The position numbers were made by a program, and so were the translations under genes. A stretch of 64,000 nt of DNA from Corynebacterium aurimucosum ATCC 700975. Lineage in GTDB: Bacteria; Actinomycetota; Actinomycetes; Mycobacteriales; Mycobacteriaceae. The notes beneath the pieces were generated by a model that saw only the letters and a list, made by a program, of their open reading frames with translations, had not been told where the DNA came from and did no database searches. Shown here in pieces: positions 58,557-64,000 of the stretch (the first letter of the stretch is position 1; each line of letters opens with the position of its first letter). Where the stretch lies: the NCBI RefSeq assembly GCF_000022905.1, contig NC_012590.1, forward strand, positions 2,418,001-2,482,000, read 5' to 3'.

Positions 58557-59693
58557 CTAAAGCGGCAAGAGCTGCTCCATCTCTTCCGCGGTGGCCTTGA
58601 CCACCTTCTGCCAACTGCCGGTCTCCTCGTACAAGCGGCGCTGGCGCTCATAGCCCGCCCCAGAATCGATGATCTCCTGCACCAGCTGCAGCTCCCGGGC
58701 ACAGCCCAGCTCTTCCGAGAGCGGGGCCAGCTCCACCAGCAGGTCCGCCAGCTCATCCTTGATCCAACGCTCATCGGTTTCGCGCGAGGTGATGACCAGC
58801 GCGTCCATGCCATAGCGCGCACCGCGCCACTTATTCTCCGCCACGTGCCAAGGCTGGAGAGTCGGCAGCTGCTCGCCCGCATCGATCATGCGGTCATAGT
58901 GCACCACCAGGCAGTGCGTCAGCGCCACGATGGCGGAGAGCTCGCGAAGGTTGGAGGCGGCGTCGGAAATGCGCACCTCCACCGTTCCCCACTTCGAGGC
59001 CGGGCGAACATCGAAGTGCATCGAGCCGGTGTGGTTGATGACTCCCGAAATGGCCTGGTCCCGCATGTAGGACTTCCACTGCTCCCAGTTTTCAAACTGG
59101 TAGGGCATGCCGGCAGTGGGCAGCTGCTGGTAGAGCATCGTGCGGTTAGAGGCGTAGCCGGTATCGAGCCCCTCCCACCCCGGCGAGCAGGCGGAAATGG
59201 CCAGCAGGTGGGGGTATTTGGTCATCAGCGCATTGATGATGGGCCACACGCGCTCCTCATGGCTGATGCCAACGTGCACGTGCGTGCCCCACAGCAGCAT
59301 TTGCTGGCCCCAGTACTGGGTGCGGTTGATGATTTCGGAGTAGCTCTCCTTCGCGGAGACGGGGTTCTTCCGGAAGTCCGTAAAAGGGTGCCCGCCCGAG
59401 GCCCACAGACGCACATCCATGGAATTGGCCGCTTCACGCACTGCGCTTAGCGACGTCTGCAAGTCCCCCATCGCCTCCGGCACCGTCCGGCATACCCCGG
59501 TCACCAGCTCCACCGTGTTCTGGAGGAATTCCTTTTCCAGGTGCACGGAGGGGTGGGAGGCGCGGACAACGTCGATAAGCTCCGCACCACGCGGCACGAG
59601 ATCCCAGGTCACTGGGTCAACGAGGGCGACTTCCCACTCCACGCCCAGCGTGGGCTCAGGCGAGCGGGCGAAGTTCTCTTCCGGAATATTCAC
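58557..59693 (-). CDS. Glutamate--cysteine ligase-like carboxylate-amine ligase (YbdK/GCS2)
   Basis: 378 residues from GTG 59693. Family pattern: [44 protein letters not shown] and [32 protein letters not shown]2 enzymes make gamma-glutamylcysteine or similar amides; in actinobacteria the role may be in ergothioneine or thiol synthesis, and it corresponds to Rv0433 of M. tuberculosis. Exact substrate not provable here. TAGGAT lies 6 bases before the GTG. Confidence 0.85.
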   Translation of the reverse strand: MNIPEENFARSPEPTLGVEWEVALVDPVTWDLVPRGAELIDVVRASHPSVHLEKEFLQNTVELVTGVCRTVPEAMGDLQTSLSAVREAANSMDVRLWASGGHPFTDFRKNPVSAKESYSEIINRTQYWGQQMLLWGTHVHVGISHEERVWPIINALMTKYPHLLAISACSPGWEGLDTGYASNRTMLYQQLPTAGMPYQFENWEQWKSYMRDQAISGVINHTGSMHFDVRPASKWGTVEVRISDAASNLRELSAIVALTHCLVVHYDRMIDAGEQLPTLQPWHVAENKWRGARYGMDALVITSRETDERWIKDELADLLVELAPLSEELGCARELQLVQEIIDSGAGYERQRRLYEETGSWQKVVKATAEEMEQLLPL

Positions 59694-59699
59694 CCATTC

Positions 59700-59705
59700 A
59701 TCCTA
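59700..59705 (-). promoter_or_regulatory. Candidate -10 box for the YbdK-like gene
   Basis: TAGGAT on the minus strand, 6 bases before GTG 59693: a leaderless GTG message. Confidence 0.5.
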
Positions 59706-59741
59706 TCCACCAACAGGGTGAATTTAATAAGTTTTTATTCC

Positions 59742-60506
59742 TTAGGCCTGGGGAACGGCGAGGACCACGACGACGGCATCGCCCTTGGTGTAATCCCCGG
59801 TCAGCTCAGCCGGGTAAGGCGCAATGGCTTCCGCCGGAACATTGCCGCCGTAGTACTGGGCGGCGACTTCCTTGGCCAGGTTCTCGGCCGCCGCATCACC
59901 CTGCGGGAAGAAGATGGTGGTCTGCGGTGCGACGAGGACGTCGCCGCTGATGTTGCCTACCTCGGCCACCTTGAATTTTTCGGTCTTGAGGCGCTCTGCC
60001 TCGTCAGCTGCGTAGTTGGCGCGGCCGGAGTTGTTGAAAACGTTGACGGGGATTTCGGCCTGCGGGCGGTCAGCGTTGCCTGCGGCGGCGCCGGCCTCGG
60101 CGTTCCCTTCGCGGTTCTCTTTGTGCTCCGCGCCGGCCTGGTCGGCGTTCTCCGCGTTAGCGTCGGCATCAGCCGGGCGCTCGTTCTCGGCGGCGTCCTT
60201 GTTCTTGTCGGCTTCGCCCTCCGCACCGCCGGTGACAGCATCGCCTTCAACGCCACCGGTGGCGGGACCGGAGACGGCGGCGTCGTTGGCGGGCGCATCC
60301 TGCGCGGTGTCCTCGGAACCATCCGAGGTCATGGCGTAGAGAGCCCACATGCCGAGCATGACGGCCACGGCGATGAGCACCATGGCAACACCACGCAGCG
60401 GTAGCTTGCTAGCGGAGGCCGGGGCGGCGGCCGCCGATTCGGAATCGGCGGCGTGGCGCGCGCGGTCAGCGGACGAGGCAGAGTTTTCCGGATTCACATT
60501 AGTCAC
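59742..60506 (-). CDS. LytR C-terminal domain (LytR_C) membrane protein
   Basis: 254 residues. A cytoplasmic 35-residue tail, one transmembrane helix (GVAMVLIAVAVMLGMWALYAM), a long Ala/Glu/Asp-rich linker and the LytR_C domain (about 150-254: IPVNVFNNSGRANYAADEAERL, and TTIFFPQGDAAAENLAKEVAA). LytR_C domains are found on cell-wall ligases but here the catalytic LCP domain is absent. It matches Rv0431 by position. A cell-wall role is inferred. Confidence 0.85.
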   Translation of the reverse strand: MTNVNPENSASSADRARHAADSESAAAAPASASKLPLRGVAMVLIAVAVMLGMWALYAMTSDGSEDTAQDAPANDAAVSGPATGGVEGDAVTGGAEGEADKNKDAAENERPADADANAENADQAGAEHKENREGNAEAGAAAGNADRPQAEIPVNVFNNSGRANYAADEAERLKTEKFKVAEVGNISGDVLVAPQTTIFFPQGDAAAENLAKEVAAQYYGGNVPAEAIAPYPAELTGDYTKGDAVVVVLAVPQA

Positions 60507-60532
60507 ACTGGCAACTTTAGTATCTATGGGTC

Positions 60533-60787
60533 TCAGTCCGGCGTATTGTCGCGTGCGGCGCGCCGGACGTCCTCGCGGGCGTCGCGAAGCCGGCGCAAAC
60601 GTGTCACCAACAGCGGGTAGGAAGCATGCGCGGCGGGGTTATCAAGGAGCACGTTGAGGCGTTGGTGATAGCGCACCGGAGTAATGTCCAGCTGCGCACG
60701 GATGGCCTCCTCCTTGGCTCCGATATCGCGCGGGGCGTGGGACTCGAACTCCAAAATCGCGGCGTCTAGGTCTGACAGGGAATGCAT
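60533..60787 (-). CDS. DUF3263 DNA-binding-like protein
   Basis: 84 residues from ATG 60787; no ribosome binding site, with TACAGT 6 bases upstream. The sequence [45 protein letters not shown] has the helix pattern of sigma-70 region 4, typical of DUF3263 (Rv0430). Function unknown, DNA binding likely. 26 bases before the LytR_C gene in the same operon. Confidence 0.85.
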   Translation of the reverse strand: MHSLSDLDAAILEFESHAPRDIGAKEEAIRAQLDITPVRYHQRLNVLLDNPAAHASYPLLVTRLRRLRDAREDVRRAARDNTPD

Positions 60788-60790
60788 GCT

Positions 60791-60799
60791 TAGACTGTA
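60791..60799. promoter_or_regulatory. Overlapping divergent -10 boxes of def and the DUF3263 gene
   Basis: TAGACT (60791-60796, plus strand) lies 7 bases before the def ATG at 60804. TACAGT (60799-60794, minus strand) lies 6 bases before the DUF3263 ATG at 60787. The hexamers share three base pairs and both messages would be leaderless. Confidence 0.55.
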
Positions 60800-60803
60800 T
60801 GCC

Positions 60804-61418
60804 ATGACTATTCGTCCCATCGTTATCCACGGCGACCCGGTCCTTCACAATCCCACCGAGCCGGTCACCGAGCCCATCGATTCCCCCGAGCTGCAGGAGC
60901 TCATCGCGGACATGCACGAAACCATGGACGCCGCGCACGGGGTCGGTCTAGCCGCCAACCAGATCGGCGTGAACAAGCGCCTCTTTGTCTACCACTGCCC
61001 CGACACCGACGGGCCAGATGGCACCGAGCTTCCCGAAGGCGGCATGCGCCGCGGCTGCGTGATTAACCCGGTGCTGGAAACCTCCGAGATCCCGGAGACC
61101 ATGCCGGCTGATGACGGCTCCGAGGACGAAGGCTGCCTCTCTGTCCCCGGCGAGGGCTTCCCCACCGGCCGCGCCGACTGGGCGCGTGTGACCGGCAAGA
61201 ATGAAAAGGGCGAGGACATCTCCATCGAGGGTTACGGCTTCTTCGCACGCATGCTGCAGCACGAGACCGGCCACCTCGATGGCTTCGTCTACACCGACGT
61301 GCTCACCGGCCGCTACAAGCGCCAGGCCAAGAAGGCCATTAAGCGCAACGGCTGGACCGAGGCCGGGCTTACCTGGCTGCCGGGCGAGGACGAAGATCCC
61401 TTCGGGCACGAGGACTAA
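60804..61418 (+). CDS. def: Peptide deformylase
   Basis: 204 residues from ATG 60804. Three motifs intact: GVGLAANQ (motif 1), EGCLSVPG with the metal-binding Cys (motif 2), and QHETGHLDG (motif 3, HExxH). Removes the formyl group from nascent proteins. The stop overlaps the next ATG (TAATG). Confidence 0.96.
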   Translation: MTIRPIVIHGDPVLHNPTEPVTEPIDSPELQELIADMHETMDAAHGVGLAANQIGVNKRLFVYHCPDTDGPDGTELPEGGMRRGCVINPVLETSEIPETMPADDGSEDEGCLSVPGEGFPTGRADWARVTGKNEKGEDISIEGYGFFARMLQHETGHLDGFVYTDVLTGRYKRQAKKAIKRNGWTEAGLTWLPGEDEDPFGHED

Positions 61419-62416
61419 TGTCCCGCATCTTCCGCTCCGATTCCGTCCAGGTGGGCGAGCGCGTGGTGGCCCGGCGCGATTTCGGCGGCGTGCACAGCGA
61501 TGTGATTGGCCACGTGCTCAGCCTGGAGCCGCTGGTCATCCGCCCGCAGGAAGTAGGCGGCTACCCCTCTTCTCTCGACGCGGTGGAGATTCCGCCAGAG
61601 CAGCTCAAGATTATTAAGCGCCTCTCCCCACGCACGGTCCGCAATTCCGATATCCGCGCCGTCGAAGTGGCCACCGCGGCGGCCTTCCCGGGCAAGGAAC
61701 ACAAGTGGACCTCGGATGGCCAGTGGCTCATGCGCGCGGGTGATGGCGTGACGGGCCGCTCAAATTCCGCGATTCCGCTGGGGCCTTCGGCGGGATTTCT
61801 GCCGGTGCCAATGGAGGAGATCGAAGCGTTTTATGAGCGCCACGATCTTCCTGTGTGCCTGGCCTTCCCGGAGCGCATCGGCAAGCCTGCTGAGAAGCTC
61901 GTGGCTGCCGAGCCTGAAGCCTGGGAGCTCGAGCCGGAGATCCTGGTGATGGTGCGCGATTTGGAGGATCTGCCAGAACCGGAAGAGGTCACCTTCCGCA
62001 TCGATGCGCAGCCCGATTCCGAATGGCTCGATCTCTACCACTTCCGCGGCCACGCTTTGCCGCCCCTAGCCCTGGAGTACCTGCGCAGCCACATCGAGGG
62101 AACGATGGGCTTCGGACGCCTCCTCTCCCCTGCTGGTGAGACCATCGCTATTACGCGCGGCACGCTCACTGAATCCGGTGACGGCACCGTGTGGCTGGGT
62201 TACTCCGCCGTGGAAGTGGCCGAAGGTTGGCGCCGCAAAGGTTTGGGCACCGCCTTGGGCGCGCACATGCTGGCCTGGGGCAAGGCCCACGGCGCGGAGA
62301 AGGCCTACCTGCAGGTCGTAGCGCATAATACGGCGGGAATTCGGCTCTATGAGAAGCTCGGCTTCCTAGAGCAACACCGCCACCGTTACGCCCGCCGCCT
62401 GACTCAAGTACCCTAA
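61418..62416 (+). CDS. GNAT family N-acetyltransferase
   Basis: 332 residues. N-terminal half (1-190) is a conserved uncharacterised domain with RVVARRDFGGVHSDVIGHVLSLEPLVIRPQ; the C-terminal half has the GNAT core GTVWLGYSAVEVAEGWRRKGLGTALGAHML (acetyl-CoA loop RRKGLG) and NTAGIRLYEKLGF. Corresponds to Rv0428c. Substrate unknown; coupled to def, which suggests a link with protein N-termini (inference). Confidence 0.88.
   Translation: MSRIFRSDSVQVGERVVARRDFGGVHSDVIGHVLSLEPLVIRPQEVGGYPSSLDAVEIPPEQLKIIKRLSPRTVRNSDIRAVEVATAAAFPGKEHKWTSDGQWLMRAGDGVTGRSNSAIPLGPSAGFLPVPMEEIEAFYERHDLPVCLAFPERIGKPAEKLVAAEPEAWELEPEILVMVRDLEDLPEPEEVTFRIDAQPDSEWLDLYHFRGHALPPLALEYLRSHIEGTMGFGRLLSPAGETIAITRGTLTESGDGTVWLGYSAVEVAEGWRRKGLGTALGAHMLAWGKAHGAEKAYLQVVAHNTAGIRLYEKLGFLEQHRHRYARRLTQVP
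62409..62414 (+). promoter_or_regulatory. Candidate -10 box for xthA
   Basis: TACCCT, inside the end of the GNAT gene and 7 bases before ATG 62422. Confidence 0.45.
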
Positions 62417-62421
62417 ACCAC

Positions 62422-63231
62422 ATGCGCATCGCTACCTGGAACATCAACTCCGTTCGCACCCGCGCTCAGCGCGCGGTAGATCTTCTGGCCAAGCACGACA
62501 TCGACGTGCTCTGCCTGCAAGAAACCAAGGTGGCGGATGCGAAGTTCCCACGCGAGCCTTTCGAGGAGGTCGGCTACCACGTGACCTGCCACGGTCTCAA
62601 CCAATGGAATGGCGTGGCCATCCTGTCCAAGGAAGAACCGGAAGAGGTCCAGACCTTCTTCCCCGGTCAGCCTGGTTTCCACAAGGACCCCGCCAAGGAG
62701 CAAGCGCGCGAGGCCCGAGCGGTCTCGGCCCGCGTCCGCGGGATTGAAATTTGGTCCCTCTACGTTCCCAACGGGCGCGAAATCACGGACCGGCACTTCG
62801 ATTACAAGCTGGACTTCCTCTACTCCTTGGCGCGCTATGCGGAGAACCGGACGCAGTCGAAACTCTTGCTCACGGGTGACTTCAACATTGCGCCGTGGGA
62901 TGAGGACGTCTGGGATATGTCCCCCTTCCGTGGCAAGACGCACGTCACCGAACCGGAACGCGCGGCCTTCCAGATGCTGGAAGAGGCCGGGCTGGTGGAA
63001 GTCACCCGCCGCTTCACCGAGGAAGATCGCTGGACCTACTTTGATTACAAGTCCCTGCGCTTCCAGAAGAACGAGGGCATGCGGATCGATTTCCAGCTGG
63101 CCAGCGAACCCCTCGCACGCCTCGTCGAAGGAGCGCAGGTGGACATGGTTGAGCGCGCCGGCGACAAGACCTCCGACCACGTGCCGCTGATCGCGGATTT
63201 CGATGTCCCCGATTTCGCGTCAGTGCGCTAG
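62422..63231 (+). CDS. xthA: Exodeoxyribonuclease III
   Basis: 269 residues of the EEP fold: MRIATWNINSVRTR, CLQETKVADAKFP (metal Glu), LLTGDFNIAPWDEDVW (Asp/Asn) and the catalytic His in DKTSDHVPLIADF. AP endonuclease/3' exonuclease for DNA repair. Six bases after the GNAT gene; position matches Rv0427c. Confidence 0.95.
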   Translation: MRIATWNINSVRTRAQRAVDLLAKHDIDVLCLQETKVADAKFPREPFEEVGYHVTCHGLNQWNGVAILSKEEPEEVQTFFPGQPGFHKDPAKEQAREARAVSARVRGIEIWSLYVPNGREITDRHFDYKLDFLYSLARYAENRTQSKLLLTGDFNIAPWDEDVWDMSPFRGKTHVTEPERAAFQMLEEAGLVEVTRRFTEEDRWTYFDYKSLRFQKNEGMRIDFQLASEPLARLVEGAQVDMVERAGDKTSDHVPLIADFDVPDFASVR

Positions 63232-63237
63232 CCTGCC

Positions 63238-64000
63238 ATGAACCTCAACATCGATCTCTCCGTCTGGCAGTTTGTACTGCTGCTTATTGATTACGGCATC
63301 AAAATCATCGCCATCGGCGTGGTCCCCGAGGGCCGCCGCCCCTCCAGCTCCACCGCCTGGCTGCTGGCCATTCTTGTGCTGCCCATCGTGGGTCTGCCGT
63401 TGTTCTTGCTCATGGGCTCGCCCTATATCAACCGCCGGCGCCACCGCATCCAGCAGGAGGCCAACGCGCTGCTTAGCGACGTCACCGCCTCCACCCCCAA
63501 CCACCCCTCGGGCCGCCTCTCTCCGGAGGTGGAATCCCTCATCCAGCTCAATCGCAACCTCACCGGCCACCCAGCTCTCATTGGCCACAACAAAGGCCTG
63601 CATGCCTCCTATGAGGAAGCCATCCTGGCCATGGCGCGGGCGGTGGACCGCGCTGAGAAATACGTGCTCATTGAAATCTACATCCAGTCCTGGGATGAGG
63701 TGACCGATGTCTTCTTCCAGTCCCTCGCGCGCGCCCGCGAGCGCGGCGTGGAGGTCAAGCTGCTGCTAGACCAGATCGGCAGTTTGAAGTACAAGGGCTA
63801 CTTCACGCTGGGCAAACGCCTCACCGAGATTGACGTCGACTGGCGGCTCATGCTTCCGCTGCAGCTGCACAAGGGCCGCTTCCGCCGCCCGGACCTGCGC
63901 AATCACCGGAAGATCGTGGTCATCGACGGCCACACGGGGTTCTTGGGTTCGATGAACATGATTAAGCGCGAATACAAAACCAAGGACCGCGCGTGGATCG
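63238..64000 (+). CDS. cls: Cardiolipin synthase (partial, C-terminus beyond window)
   Basis: About 254 residues are visible from ATG 63238. Two N-terminal helices (FVLLLIDYGIKIIAIGVVP and WLLAILVLPIVGLPLFLLMG) and the first HKD phospholipase D motif NHRKIVVIDG with GSMNM; the second motif lies outside the window. Makes cardiolipin in the inner membrane. Seven bases after xthA. Confidence 0.88.
   Translation, partial: MNLNIDLSVWQFVLLLIDYGIKIIAIGVVPEGRRPSSSTAWLLAILVLPIVGLPLFLLMGSPYINRRRHRIQQEANALLSDVTASTPNHPSGRLSPEVESLIQLNRNLTGHPALIGHNKGLHASYEEAILAMARAVDRAEKYVLIEIYIQSWDEVTDVFFQSLARARERGVEVKLLLDQIGSLKYKGYFTLGKRLTEIDVDWRLMLPLQLHKGRFRRPDLRNHRKIVVIDGHTGFLGSMNMIKREYKTKDRAWI

Overview
The window is high-GC chromosomal DNA, almost certainly from a Corynebacterium. 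The strongest markers are a PorH/PorA mycomembrane porin pair directly downstream of a groEL preceded by a CIRCE operator, the long dac-tilS-hpt-ftsH-fol operon ending in PanC-like and DUF2520 genes, a GT87 mannosyltransferase, and many promoters with a TAnnnT box 6-7 bases before the start codon (leaderless mRNAs). The species cannot be fixed from sequence alone. No rRNA, tRNA, CRISPR array, insertion sequence or prophage was seen; this is mostly core genome with small accessory insertions.

Layout: 1-5.8 kb holds a partial ThrE-like exporter, a small DUF4236 protein, a secreted lipase, a DUF1266 protein, an uncharacterised soluble/membrane gene pair and a CDF metal exporter. 5.9-12.7 kb holds clpC (with a candidate ClgR site), a membrane pseudokinase-like protein, an MFS drug exporter and a lipoprotein. 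12.8-16.7 kb holds lysS and a Tat-type PhoX phosphatase. 16.7-28.6 kb is one dense minus-strand operon of about 11.9 kb: dac, tilS, hpt, ftsH, folE, folP, folB, folK, DUF3180, a proline-rich membrane protein, a DUF2520 protein, a degenerate PanC and a ketopantoate reductase. ppa is divergent from it.

29-38.5 kb is more variable: intergenic palindromes beside a solitary AbiEi-like/DUF559 protein; a five-gene module (S41 peptidase, FtsX-type permease, ATPase, sensorless histidine kinase, NarL-type regulator) around an 18-bp palindrome; a trifunctional PabA-PabB-PabC fusion that would feed 4-aminobenzoate to the folate genes; a rhodanese; and a HicAB toxin-antitoxin pair. 38.5-43 kb carries a MarR-type regulator coupled to a 1325-residue membrane NRPS of the Pls/PosA type (relatives of epsilon-poly-lysine synthetase), the best candidate here for an undescribed biosynthetic system.

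43-64 kb holds ppk2, the porins, groEL, an OPT transporter, an M20 dipeptidase, a complete Mrp antiporter operon (MrpB fused to MrpA), a GT87 mannosyltransferase, a second pair of the same palindromes, and a block matching the known mycobacterial order gshA-like/LytR_C/DUF3263/def/GNAT/xthA, followed by a truncated cardiolipin synthase. The def and DUF3263 genes diverge from overlapping -10 boxes only 16 bases apart.
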